A stretch of 64,000 bases of DNA. It comes from Himantopus leucocephalus. Its lineage: Eukaryota; Chordata; Aves; Charadriiformes; Recurvirostridae. Location: contig RSEF01000001.1 of assembly GCA_003993805.1 (NCBI GenBank), positions 63,484,550 through 63,548,549 of the forward strand. The letters are read 5' to 3'. The notes under the pieces were generated by a model that made no database searches, had not been told where the DNA came from, and saw nothing but the letters and a program-made list of their open reading frames with translations. Below are positions 1 through 13,340 of the stretch, piece after piece. Both the position numbers and the translations under genes were made by a program. Numbering within the stretch: position 1 is the first letter of the stretch; each line of letters begins with the position of its first letter.

Positions 1-3000
1 CAGGGTCTTAGAATGGGAAGTATCAGCCAGCCTGGCTCTACCAGCCCTGCCTGTAATGGAGACTTTCACCCTGAGTAGTCTCTAAATACCTAACTGGAAT
101 TGCACTCCCAAGTAGCCTGTAATCTGAGGGTGCATGGAGACACCAAAAATGTCCGAGTAATTGCGAGGGTAATCTTCTAGCCTGTCGTCTTCTGAAGGCT
201 GCCCTCGGGCTGGGAGTCTTGAGTACACGGTTAAAACCCTCTGAACTGTCCTCCAGGTTATCCTGCTTAAAATTCATAGTCTCTGCAGTTGTGGTCCTGT
301 GGAGTTTAGGATTCCTGTGTGCTTTGTAAGTCCTGGTCTCAATGAGCTATCTGACTTGGAGGGCATATTTGACTTTCAGATAATTGCTTTTGATTAACCA
401 AGATTTAGATAATCAGAGTTTGACCTGTGCAGTGCATAGACCATCATTCACCTGTCGGGTCTCACTGAGTCTCCTTATCTGAAGCCTATGCTCTCCCTCC
501 AGTCCTAATAGCAAAACCTGCTTTAAATTACTTAAAAAGACTGATTTAAAAATGCCTTGGAGAGGAGTTCAGATTTCTTGGATAGTACTAGTCCTTCTTT
601 GTTTCATGTACCCTCTGCGAAGAGTGAAACCCTTAATATGGTTTGTTGTTCTCTGTAGCTTTTCTGATTTTTGCTATTGCAGCATATGAAAGGAGGTTAT
701 CAAAACTGAATAATTACGCAAAGTACTTAGGAATATTAGGGAGCAGGAGTAAGAAAGGCTTTTGTTTTCCAGCATGTGTCCCATGCTGCTTTGTAAAATG
801 TGGTTGAGATAAATAAGGCATCAGGGCAAAGGATTTCGGAGTTTCAACAGGCGGAGTTTTAGATCTGTGTTGTCTTACAAAGGTTCCATCCAGCCTGAAT
901 CAGGAGGAAGAGCATGGTAATTTGGTGAAATCAGTGAATTAGTCCATTTGTTGACTGTTGATTGGACTACAAGGTATTGTGGTATGTTAGCTTTGCTTAG
1001 TGTTCAAATATTTTAATGTGCATTAGTTTGCTTTAACTGTTCCCCTTGCTTTTTCTTTCGGTATGTGATGAAGCTGTTTAATGTTGTTACATTTGCTTTG
1101 CAAAACCGTTCTCTGGTCTGCCTCCACCCTTCCAGGATGAAGCTCTCTTCTGTCTTGAAACAGTGGGAAAGTCAGGAAAAGTACTTCTAGGAGTCTCTCT
1201 TATATAAGTTTGGTTTTGGGGGGGAGGGTGTTGGTGTTTTTTTTGGGTCACTTTAGACTGTGTGATGGAGTGAAGAGTGCAGTGTGGTGAGAAACAGGAA
1301 TGAGGAAGGTGGTGACTGGAGGCTGTGGTGAGAACTTGGGACAGTTCCCTGCTCCAGGTGTCCTTCACAGGGACATGGGTGACAGACTGTGAATGAGTGT
1401 ATGCTAAGTGTGACTGATGAAGAGCTGTAGTCAAGGAGGGACTGACCCTCTTGGTAGCAGAAGGAATTTAGGTCATCCAATGCCAGTTGCAAACCTAAGA
1501 GAAATTTTCCAAGGGATCCTAGATCTTCAAAGCTTCTTTTGGTGAAAATGCAGCAAGGAGTGCGGGAATGAATTTATCTGGTAACATGGACTTCAGAAAG
1601 GTGGAAAAAATACTGTGGAGGTCTTGATGCTCCATCAGAAAGCAAGACTTCCAAATGCCTTGTCTTATTGAATGAGATGAATCTAAATAAATTGGCTTAA
1701 ATCAGATTGAAGATCCCCAAGCCATGTTTTCCATCAAGTCTGAAACTGTAGCTTTGGGTAGTCCAATGGCAACTTTGGCTGTAGACAAAATGAAGGTCCT
1801 GCTGTGAGGAGTAAGAGAGACGATGAAGTTACTGTCCCTTACAGCTCAAATGTGATTTCTCAGGACTTTTTTTTGCTGTTGTTGTTAGGAATACTCTTAA
1901 TCGGTTTTGACAGTAAGCTGCAGGAGTTACGGCAGTGTGGCACGGAAGTCAGGAGAAAGCTGCACCAGAGGCTGCAGACTTGAGCTTCTCTTGTTCAGAT
2001 CTGTGCCTGCCCTGCCTCCTGCCTGCCAGCTCCAAGCCTCCCTGCCTGATGGGTGGCCGGGGTCCTGCCTGGCAGCTCAGCCACGGGGCCAAGAACACGT
2101 CTCCCAGCCAGAACTCTGCTTAAAGCAGAAGTATCCAGAAAGCCAAAGTGGCTTTTTTTAGTGGGCGGGTAGGAAACTCTGAGCTATGTTATTTGTAACG
2201 CAGAGAAGAATAGCTAGAGCTGAGTAATAGGAATTTCTTAATGTTTTGGAGGAGCGTAAAGGAAGATAAGTTTCATTCTTCTAGGGGGCTTATAGAGGAC
2301 TGTAGTGTCTTTCAAAAGTGTAGTGGACCTCTAGGTTAGCTGTGAGGCTCTGTGTGTCACCATACAATTATTCTGAGGTACTGTCTGGCCTAAATCTAGG
2401 AGAAAAGAAGCTTGTGGCAGGAAGGAACCACGTTCGATTGACACGATTTAAATGCAGAGCTGTGATGAGCCTCTGGGCTACTATTCTGGCAATCCTAGCA
2501 GAAGAGTGTTAGTGTGGGGCCAGGCCTCCTGCAGCCAATCCAGCTGTGAAGTCATCTGGGAACTGCCCTCAGCTGTGTCCATCCCAGCTTTCTACCAAGG
2601 GTTACTGTGCTTGTGTGAGCTGCTCCTCTGCACCCGTGTGGGGTCAGGTGCATTAGTCCTGCTGATCCTGAAGTGCACGGAGATGAGCCCGTTAATTAGG
2701 TGTGATGCTGGTCGTACCCAGCAGAAGCAGAGCACAAAGCTAGAGGCAGTTGCTCAAACCATTCCCTCTGTGATCAACAAAGATCAACCACAGCTATAAA
2801 ATGCAGGTGGTCCTCGTACCCTGTGGTGCCAAATTCTGAGCTTCTGGAAAGGCTTTATGTCCTGGGCATGTGAGAGGAAGCTATAAGAGCAATTTTCATC
2901 TTAAATGATTTAAAGGAAGTTTTTCACATGTGTTGGTCTTCCTGTGAATCTTCTAGTGGATTTTGAAGGCCTAACAAAGCAAAAGGACTTCAGGTAACAG

Positions 3001-6000
3001 TAAGTACATTGACTGCTGTGGGCTACTACTCATGCTGTCACTGGCCACTTTTAAACGTTTATTCTTCCTAAAAATTTAGTAGGACACAAACAATGCATAG
3101 TTTGTGGTGAGCTTTACTAGCCTGGATGCATGAAGTTGGAAAGGATCACACAGAACAGAAAAATGGGTTACAGAGCACTGATTTGTTCTTGCGTTCGGCG
3201 CCTGGCTTGTCCTTTAAGTTCTGTGTTGCCTACCCTTCTCTTCCAGCAGAGCAGGGCAGTTCAGATCCCTTCACATGAGATGAAGTTAAAACCCAAGTGC
3301 CGAGGGCTTGTGCTGAAGAACATTTCTCAGGTTTGACAGTGATGAAGTATGTCTGTGGGCTGTGCTGGCCCATCTGGAGGATGATTGCGTGGAGCCCATC
3401 CAGCAAGCTGGGTCTTCAGCTTCCCAAGCCGAAAGTGTGTTGGGTTGCAGAGGGACATCTGTTTCAAAGGAGCATGTTTGTAGGACAGAGCAACTGTCCG
3501 TCTGTCTGTTCCATGCAGTAGCTTCAGACTGATGAGTAGCAATTCCGGTTCCTTATGTCCTCATTGCTTCTGATCGAAACTTCTACCTCTTCAAAAGAAC
3601 AATTCACTTCTGCTTTCTTCTTGTTTTCAGTTAATTGTGCTCATTCTAAAGTAGTGAGGATTATCATCTTGGTTGCCTACATACTTGTGCTACAGGATCT
3701 CCTTCCTCCCTGACCTCTGTTACTGTTACGTGTTTCACACATCTCATCTCTTAAAGGAGGCGGTTGCACCTTTGAAATTCAGAAGAACTGGCAGAGTCTG
3801 CTGAAATCTTGTGGTGTTTTAGGTCAGCTGTCAGTGATAGTAACCTGATCTATGGCAAATCTTTCCCTCCCTCTCCCCAGGGTACCTGCTCTGCCCTTTG
3901 CGTGCCAGTGGGGCTGATATGATCCAAATTAACTTTTTCATCTGTTTGCATTTATTTTCTGAGTCATGAGGGGTCCTCAGGAGCCACAGGATTAAATGTT
4001 GTTTTCCTTCCTAACACTTTTTGTATTGTAGAAAACGTTATCTTTTTGTTCTTGTCTGGGATCAGATGCCTTTTTTTTTTTTTTCATGTTAATGCGCTGC
4101 TGGGTATGTGGCCCATCATGGGAATAACACAGAGCTGCACAGTCAGCAGAGGAGCACTCATTATTTTGATGTCTGCTGCAAAATGGTGGCTTCTGCTCTA
4201 AATTATTTGGTGAGGTAATTAATTGCTCATCTTCCAGGATATTTTGCTTCCTCTGTGTCTGAGGTCTGTTAATAGGCTAGCAAAGTACAAGGTGTTTTTT
4301 GGGCCAAGTTCTGACTTCTGACTGGATCCTTTAGTTTTAGTGGTGTATGAAGGACATTTGGAGTGGTGGTTAGAGGCAGAGATGTAAAATCCCAGGACTC
4401 GCTGCTGGCAAAGCAGTGGGATTGTTGTCGCTCTCTGAACTACACTGCTGTGATTATATTAAAAATATAAAATAGCATCTTTTTGGTGGTGTGGCTGATG
4501 GCCAGTCTTTAAGGAACGATGCTGCTGCCCTTCCAGGAGCCTTCGGTCAGAAAGGACAGAGGGCAGCGGCAGGTGATTGATCCCCCTGTTCAGTAGACTC
4601 TGGAGAGAGGTTTTGCTCTTTGACAGTTCAATACTTTGCTTAGGAGCCAATTTGTGCTATAGAACAGGGGGATGAAAGAGAATTTTATTCATAGGAAACT
4701 GGCCATCCCGATCAGGCTATGCAGCACTTGGATGCTGCCTTGGCCTCTTCCCTTGACCATGAGGACCATGGATGAAGTAGCAGGAGCTCTGGCTTGCGGT
4801 AGGAAGCTCACTCTTGATGTGCTGCAGAACCCTTTCTGCTCATGGCAAGGACCTGGCTGCTCCCCTTCAAAGGTCTAAAAGCAGCTGAAATGAGACTGCA
4901 GGGGAATTTAGCATTTTAATCCAAGATTATATATCTGCAGACCTTGCTGAGTTGTCACATACCCTTGCATGTGCCCTGCCGTGCCCAAGCTGTGACAGGG
5001 CTGAACCGTTTGGTTCCCAGCTTGTACCTTAAGCTGGGCCAGGATCCAGGTGCAAAGAGCATCTTCTCCTTGCGCAGTCCAAGAGGCATCTTTGAGACCA
5101 CATGACTTATTGAGATTGCAGTTCAGTTACCATCATCTTTTAAAACGTGGGCACCAGGAAAGGCAGAGATGCCTCTCTTTTTATATACTATTAATTTCAG
5201 CCTCTACCTGGAAAGGAGATGCCCTGGTGCAGCTCGGTTGGCCAGGGCAGGGTAACTCGTGCCTCTCACTTAGGATAACACTTTGGCTGCTGGCTGCTCT
5301 TTGTGAGGCTGTCTTTTAACTGTTTTCTGAGGGCTTCTCCATATATTGTGTGACCAGCAAGTATCTTGGGTCTTTTGAATCTAGTGAGATATTCAGTGGA
5401 AGCTGGTATAAAAGCCCATTTTTGAGCATGGCCATGGGTTTTTTTGGCCCTATAAATTTGATCCTGAACAAGTGTCCTATATGTGATTTTGATTTCCTCC
5501 AAATGTACTGCAAAATTTTAGTTATGCCATGAAATTGTCTTGGGGAAAAAAAAAAGTTTCTTTATAAGTGAGAGCATAGCTCAGGTTCTAGTTAAAAACC
5601 CAAGCTTTTCGCACTACGAAAGTCATAATAGCCCCCAGTACATGAACGACATGTAGATGACAGCTGAGTAAATGAATGCATTTTTTTTGTTATGTCCTAA
5701 ACCTGTTTTCTAGCTGATTTTATTTGTGCCAGTGATGGCCAAGTAGTGTACATCTGTTAGCATCCCACAGAGAGCCCAGCGGAGCTGCTGGCAACCCAGA
5801 AATGCCCGAGTAAATGCACCACTGAAATTCAGGGAGGGAGTTGGGGTGGGAAGAGAGAGGCTTTCATGCTTTCTCACTCGACCAGGTGCTGGTCGAGCTT
5901 TTGGGTTTGGTGGTCTTGGTTTTTTGCTCTTCCAAGGTGCAATATTAAAGATTTAAGTCTCTGTGAGGTCTTAAAGCAAATTATTTTCTCCCTGAGTGTG

Positions 6001-6149
6001 ACCACTACACCCAAAAGCCAGAGGCCCCAGAAGAGGTGAAAGCAGAGCATGCGGTAGCTGTGTTCGTCACCTCTCTGGAAAGCAGAGCGCCTTTTTACTT
6101 TTTCACGGTGTTTTTGCTTGTTTGGAAAGTAACCGGAGCTGTGCTCATG

Positions 6150-6480
6150 AATATTTGAGGCTGTCGGGTGCCTGTTGAGGGCTGGAGGGAAGGAGGGCCG
6201 AGGGAGGGCAGGCGGTGCGGGAGCCGGAGGGGCAGAACAGGGAGCGGCCCCGGCCCTGCGTGGCTGTCTCATCTCTCTTATGCTAGTAGACTTCTCATCG
6301 GGATGAATGTGCTCTGAAATATTTATTGCCCTGTTTAAATATTCATCGCTGCAAAGGCAGCGCAGCCTGATGGCAGCAGCAGAGCCTCAAGGGACAGGGG
6401 CTGCAGCAGTCCCTGGCATTTCCTTTCAGTAATATGATAAAAATATATTTAAAAAAAGAATAATCGGGCATTCCCCCACT
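6150..6480. promoter_or_regulatory. CpG-rich patch followed by A/T-rich block, candidate regulatory element
   Basis: About 110 bases at 6155-6265 are strongly G+C rich with several CpGs (for example GCGGCCCCGGCCCTGCG), unlike the surrounding intron. They are followed at 6315-6345 and 6430-6465 by A/T blocks resembling MEF2 or homeodomain-type sites (AAATATTTATT, AAAAATATATTT). This combination is typical of intronic enhancers or minor promoters. No donor site or recognisable exon follows, so its role is inferred from composition only. Confidence 0.25.
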
Positions 6481-9400
6481 GCAAGATTGACAGGAGCAGT
6501 CAGGCGTACGTCTCGGTGTTTCCTCTTCGTGCCAGAGACTTGTGTTTGCTCTCAGGCTTGTACGCTGGGGTGCTGCTCTAGGTTGCCAGATGCTAATGCT
6601 TTTTTCCAGGCCTGTATCCTGGAGCGAGCGGCTTTGTTTAGCCTGACACTGTGTGCGTGAAAGGGGATGTACAGAAGGGGAGACCAACTGACTGAAAGGG
6701 TTTAAGTTTTGCGTAGCCTGTTCTCTTGACTTTCTGTAGGTGTGGGAGTAGACAAACAGAGCGAGGAGGGGAGCGGGGAAAAAGGACCTTTAATGCACTT
6801 GGCTGTGGAAGGTGGAGGTCTGCTGGGAATTATGGAGGGGTAAATTTCACGGGAACTCATGCGGTAACGTATTAATGGAGCTGCAGATGCTGACAGGCGT
6901 GCCACCGAAATGAGATGCTCTTATATCAATTTAGCTTTTAAGGTTTATCGATTTAGCTTCAGTAAAATAGAGCAGTTTAAAAGTGGGACTACCAGTAATA
7001 TGCAGTAGTTTAATGTGAATATTTGGTATATCACTGTTGTTAAACCCATGCATGTTTTATGTGACCAAGGGGTTGATGCGGTGGTGACAAGGGAGAGCAG
7101 CATGCTTCCAAAGATGCTGCTGAGCACAGGGGCTGCAGGAGCTGCGTTAAAGACACCCAGTCCAGGAGGAGCCATCTGAAAGGTGGTCAAATGCACTGCT
7201 GACCTCGAGCTTCACCTTTAAGGTGTGCAGGTGGCCTGTGTAAGAGAGAAGTTTATGCTGGTTCCTGGTTACAGCAGGAATTTGGTAAACATATGTTAGC
7301 TGGAGGGCCTGGGGGAAAGAGGCTTTAAAAGGATTTTATAACAAGGAGGAAATCTTTCTCGAGACACTTGACAAATTCACTGTGTATAAACCACCTTTTT
7401 GCTGGCTTGCATGGGGACACTCTAAAAGTTAAGCATAAGCGGAGCAGGTAGTGGCAATAACATATGCTAAATGTCCATGTAACCTCTTGTTCTGGGATGA
7501 AGTGGTTTTCAGGTGCATTTTCAAGTTGCGCTTAATGTAGCGTAACTGTGGGCTGATGTGAGAAGAATAGTCCCTCTCGTCTCTCTGCCCTGGCCATATG
7601 TTCAGCCTCCTCACCGCTTTGGGCATCGTGCTTAGGCAGATATAAAGCAAGACAGTTCAGTTTATGACCAAACAGACGACTATTGTTTGGATTAATTTTC
7701 TGGTTATGGCCGTGGCATGACTAGATCTCACAACAGCCAGGGAGGGAGGCAGAGCCACTGCTTCTGAGGCCAGTTGGTAGTTTATCATATTAGGTGGTAC
7801 ATGAAACTGCACCTATACTTCTTAGTGGCTTGTTCCTCTCCAGTAGGTGAAGCCATTTTACTTATAAATGTGTCTGCTGCTTAGTTTAATCTGCTTTAAT
7901 TTATGTGCATCGACTTCCACCAGCTCTTCTTAGCTTTCCAGAATATCGTCCCATAGATTGGGCTTTAGATCGTCTCTTCTGTCTGTGTGTTTTGTAGGCC
8001 ATTATGTCTCACTCAGGTACCTCTGTTTTGAATGACATAATGTTTTCAGCACGAAGGTGTGAAGAGATGGAAAGGACTGAGTCCTTCTCACCAGCTGACT
8101 TAATGACTGTCATTTAGAAATCAGTAAACAAAATAAAATGGTGTCTTTGACCCAGAGCTGAATTTATCAGACTCGGCTTCTGGCTATTGGTTTTCTTGAT
8201 GCCTTTGTTGATTAGATTAAATATTATTAGTTCCTACTTTTTTTTTTCCCCGACCATTAATATACTTTCACAAAATAATCAGTTGCCAGTTAATTTTTTT
8301 TCTTTTAAATTACAAACAAAATAGATTGGGCTTTTCAAGTTTTTCAGTGTACAGCTGTGTGGCTTTTTCCAGTCTTGTGATCTTTTTTTTATGGCTCTTT
8401 TCGTGTTCCTTTTTGAGTTTTTTAATTCCCTTTTAAAAATTTTTATATGGAAGCATGTCTCTTATTTTTCATCTGGCCGAGGCCACGAACCAAAGTAGCA
8501 ATGCTTCCTGCATCCTACTTGTTGGTACTATAGCCGAACAACTGTAGTCAGTCTTTGTACCAGGCCTGCTGCACTAGTGAGTTGCTTCTCCATGACCCTC
8601 TGCTCCTTTCCAGAACCTCTGCTTTCCAGGACACATAGTGCAGGCTTCCTTGAAAATGGAAAACTCCTCTTGGAACAAATGAGGAGATTCGAGAATGCAT
8701 TGCTGGAGTGGAAAGTAACTGTGGGAAGAAATCTGCGTTTTTAAACCGTCAAATTTCTGCTCTTGAGCGTGTGCCAAGTCAGTCACAGATTTCCTCCACC
8801 CTGCACCCTGACACCAGCTTGATATAATATTGTTGCTGTGGTGCTGAGTCCTGGCACTCGAGTCACAGATGAGTCCTGTTTGCCTCGGCTGGGACTGTAT
8901 GCATCTCATCCCCTATCTTCTGCACTGAATTCTAACTGGACTTATGATGGGCCAGTGGCAGTGAAAATGTGACAGGGCTGAGACATTTAGCTACTTACAT
9001 TAAAAAAAAAAATAAAATAAAAGCCTCAAGAGGAGCTCTGGTTTTGTGTTTAAGTATGCTGTATATGTCTCGTCCTCCACCTTTGCTCTATAGTCACGTC
9101 TGAACGCGTGGCTCCTCGCTATGGTTTCTGCCAGCTCTGCAGTTCTTTCCGAGGCATTCAGCGCTCTGCAATTGATTCCAGATGTGCTCTCCCCTTCCCA
9201 GTGCTTTTTCCCTTCCTCCTCCTCCTCCTGCGCTGGCAGTGGAGGCAGGGCTGCTTTTTCCTTGTGAGGTGCTGGAATTAGTGTAGGCAAGCAGGAGGAT
9301 TTTCCTGCTGGGCACTGAAATTGGGGGAATTGAAGGGGCCTGTGTAAGTGCTGTATAAGTGAAGCTGCCTGGCGGAGCTTTGAGGTTTGTCCGTCCTCCA

Positions 9401-11524
9401 GGAGCCAAGTCGGCTCGGAGCAGCACCTCCGCACAGCTCAGTACCGCCTTTGGCTCATTCCCCTCACAGCAGGGGAGAGGGGGACAGGGAAGCCTGATGC
9501 CAAAAGTGATCTTCAAAATCCTTCCTAGATCACTGCATATATAGGGAGATCTGGAAGAGTCTATTACAGATAGCTGTGTCACATAGTAAGGGCTTTGAAA
9601 AATTCTGTGACTAAAGTAGATACAAATCTTTCTAAGGGGCTGAATGAGCTTTAAACATTCAGGAAAGCAGTTTGAATTCTTGAGGCTGCAGGAATAACTC
9701 TCCATGCTCACTGACATTTGGTGACAATCTTTCAGATACAGAGCGATGGTCCACTCACAGAGCAGGGACATGGGATGAAAAATTACTTATCAGTCCAGCT
9801 CAGGTACCTGATTGGGGTTGGAGAAGCAGATACTAGTTTTTAGAAATATGATGTCACCTGGAGAGCTACTGTCTTCCTTGAAACGCAGCCATCTCAAGTG
9901 AGCAATCTGACTGCAGAATTAGCTGAGGTGACAGTAGCTGTGATGCTACCCTGACAGCCTGGTGAAGAGTTACCGTGGCACCAGGTGGAATTTTCTCTCC
10001 GGTCACATTTCCATGTTCTGCAGCCCTTCTTTTACTGAGCAGCACCAGGAACCGCTGGTTAGCAGTCAGGAGTAGGGCAGAAAACCAACACAGGCAGGTC
10101 CTCTGTGCCTTCTTAGTCATGTGCGTGAGTGATCAGGTGCCCTGATGGAACCGCGGACCACTCCTGAAAGAGCAGTTACCACACTCCTTCCCCACCACCG
10201 GCTCTGGTTCCTGCTGCTTCCCTGTGTGAGGATCTGCAATCATGCAACTAGGAGTGTGATCGGTTTGCTAATCCGCTGAAAAGCTAATCGCGGTTAGCTT
10301 GGATTAAACATACGTGACACATCTGCAACACACTGCTGCTTAGCTATGATTCATTTGAATTCTGGTCCAAAAGAAGAAACTTAACCCTCTTCGCTCGACA
10401 GCAAAGTAATCTCACTTGTGTGGGAGATGCTTCTGCGACTCTGGGTGCCTGCTGGATTAACATATGACTAGATTTGTAATATTTTGAGATTTGATTTTCA
10501 TACTGATTTGTTGAAAACTAGTCATCTTATGGAAATCTTTTTTCCCCAAGAATGTTTGACTATGAATGTGAAGTGGAAAATACTCACTTGGAATATTGCA
10601 GAGGTGGGAAGAACGCAGCCAGGGTAGGTGCTAAAGAACTGTTGTGGAACAAAAAATTGAGCCTGAGCCTTTCTCTTACTTGCTGGCTTTGTGCTGAGGA
10701 CATATCCATCCTGGTGACTTTTTCCTTTGTTCCAGACCCCTACCCCCTTCTCCCCAATAATTCTTGGAGGTAGTTTCATTCCTAATATGGAATGGAAACA
10801 GATGTTGAGACCTCAATGTCGTCTCTTGAAGCACAATTCTCTTTCTAATCAACCCCAGAGAGCGTGAATTGATTGAAAGCGTTTGGTGGGACGCCTTCAT
10901 GCCATAACATTTAACTGTTTTTTTGGAAGGGGGAATAATGTCGATTTCAGGAGCAGAAAATGAGTGCTTTTTTAAAATCTGAAAGGTATGTTTCAGACTG
11001 GTAAGTAAATGTGGCTCTGGGCCTTATTAATGTTGTGTAACTCTAAAGCTTTGTCTATATCCAACAGGAAGCCTCTTTGCAGGTTGCCCAGGGGCTTCTT
11101 AATTAAGCATGTACGCATTCAGCACTGAGAGCCTGCATTTGTGCATTGGAATAGAGCAAAAGTTGACCATTACTGGAAATAATGACAGCATGGGGATGAG
11201 TGAGTGCTTCCTGTGTAGAAGAGTAAGATAAGTCTATAATTTTCTTTCATCCTTTCCTACAAAAGAGGGGCTTGAACTTCTCCATAAAGTTCTTAAATGC
11301 ATTAAAAAAAAAAAAAAGGCCAGCTGTTTTATTTTACAGAACAGTTTTTGGTAGCCTGGAATGATAGAGTGTATATTGGAAGATAACTTGTTCTTCCCTT
11401 GCTTTACATATCTAGGAGAAGGAAGGGCAAGATTATCTAATCTAGTGCAAGCTTGCACCAGGAAGTTGAAGAAAACATGCCTTTAAATGGCTAGCTAGGT
11501 GCAAGCTTGACTGCAGGCATCTTC

Positions 11525-11543
11525 TTTTTTTTTTTTTTTTTTN
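11525..11543. repeat. Poly-T tract ending in a single N
   Basis: There are 18 consecutive T followed by an undetermined base at 11543. A single N abutting a homopolymer suggests uncertain length in the consensus or a polishing limit rather than biology. Confidence 0.9.
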
Positions 11544-12559
11544 ATTAGCTTACTTAGGCTTAAGTTAACCCAATGCAAAAAGCATTTCCTGAAATGATTA
11601 CATCCGACTTAAATTCAAAAAAGAATGTATACATATAAACTTCCCTCTGTTTTAACAAAACTAGCATAAAACCCCACCAAACCTTTGCAAAACTACCTAT
11701 AGATAGAGCACTTCTTTCTGGAGCATTCGTGAGGAATTGCTCTTGTGACTGTGGTAGGAGAGTCAAAATCCAGCATCCTTTTCTGTTACCCCAATATGTC
11801 ATGCAGTGAATGAAGATCAAGCTCCAGACGTGCAGATGAAATACAAAACCTCTTATTACTGTGATCCTCTTCAAGGTGCTTCTATAATAAACCCACATCA
11901 AAAAAAAAGAATGTTGATTTTATCAGTCTGGGTCGCCAGACAGACAGACATGCCAGTCACCCCCTCTGGAGTTACAGAAGTGCCTTTGTAGTGTGGTCTG
12001 TGGGTGCCAGGTTAGGGTCACACACCCCTCTGAATCCACGAAAAGGTTTGTACAAAGATGAAGAATATGAGAAAGTGGTTATATCCTTTGTATATCCTTT
12101 TCACCTCTAAACTTCTTTCCACGGGCTTTTTTACCCACTGTTCTCATTCAGAAACTAATTAGTAAAAAGCAGCCATGATGTAGAAAGCGTTAGTACTGCA
12201 TTTTGGGGTAAAGGGTTTGTGTGATGTTCACGGGCACCTGCAGGGTTCATACGGCCAAGTCGCTGTTTTGGCATGACTGGGGAGCTGGAAAGCCATCACT
12301 GTACCATCCCATACATCACTTTAGCTTGTGTTTGAGTATCTTCATGACCCTAAAGAGCAAAAGTACAATTTTGAAAATCAAGGCTTAGGTTCTGTGTGCC
12401 GTGAGAGCTACCAGTTTAGGTTGGGGTTTATCTCTGGTGTAATGCCCCAGCCTGTGGTTTTCTGGAAGGAATAATGCTGGTTCCTGGTGGGTCTTGCAGC
12501 GTCCCTAACGCTGCTTTGGAACCATTCCCATTTGCAAAGAAATTGCTTGCTGATACGTT

Positions 12560-13340
12560 TGTGATCAGCAGGCAAATGTGGGATTGCCTGGGGAGAGGGT
12601 TAATGCGTGCCGGAGACTGCTGCTCCCTGGCAGCCTGAGCTCAGTGCTGGTGCCTGTGGCCCTTCCCTCCCCATCTTCTTCACCCGCTCTCCTTTCTGGC
12701 TCCAGTTCTCCTCCAACTCCTTGCCAAGCCATTTCAGCACTCTTAACTGGGCCCAAAACTAACCTGACAATAAAAAGCAAGTCGTTTTTTTTCCTGGGAT
12801 ATGTGCTGAAACAGCTCAGTGGAGGGCAGACGGAGCGCGATGGCTGGCAGGGGAGAGAGGGCACAGCTGGAGGTGGGACAGCAGCAGCTCCAGCCAGAGC
12901 CCTTCTGGAGCCACAGCTGAGAGCGAGTCCCACCGGGGCTCCTGCCAGAGGAGCCCTGGGAGGGGAGGCTGTGTTGGAAGGGGCTGGGAAGGGGCGCCTG
13001 CTACAGCAACCTTAATTTGTGTTCTGCTGTGAGGAGGGGAAAAAAAAAAACCCAGCCCATGTTCCTTATCATTATTATTATTATTATTATTTTCTTGCTC
13101 CTGGGCAGCAGCACTGTGTGGTAGGCTCTTTTTCTCTTGTCCGCGTACAGCCGGGGAGCAGTGCTTGGCTGCTTCTGCTGGAGCTGCTTGTCACGTTTGC
13201 CTGCCTGACAGGAGGCTGCAACCTGGGTCGGAGGAGGGATGGCAGGTCCCCGCATCTCCCTCTCTCCGAAGGGTCCCTTTCTTGCAGAGAGGTGAGGGCG
13301 GGCAGAGGCTCCAGGTTGAATGGTGGCGCCAGGCTCTTCA
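12560..13340. promoter_or_regulatory. GC-rich stretch with a strong GTGAGG donor-like site
   Basis: The interval is G+C richer than its flanks, with CpGs around 12830-12850, 13140-13155 and 13230-13270, interrupted by an A-run and the (ATT)n repeat near 13.04-13.09 kb. At 13291/13292 the sequence GAGAG|GTGAGG is a good match to a splice donor, so the block could contain a non-coding alternative first exon of RBFOX2, whose orthologues are known to use several promoters. No TATA box, start codon or known N-terminal peptide was seen, so this is a weak inference. Confidence 0.22.
13071..13091. repeat. (ATT)n microsatellite
   Basis: Seven uninterrupted ATT units lie in the RBFOX2 5' intron, inside a GC-rich neighbourhood. 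They are likely polymorphic in length. Confidence 0.9.

Noticed and set aside
9094..9771. 225-codon open frame on the minus strand, overlapped by a 144-codon frame (9000-9434)
   Set aside because: No recognisable domain, low-complexity GGGG stretch from a CCT repeat, and overlapping unrelated frames in the same GC-rich patch. A chance open frame inside an intron is more likely.
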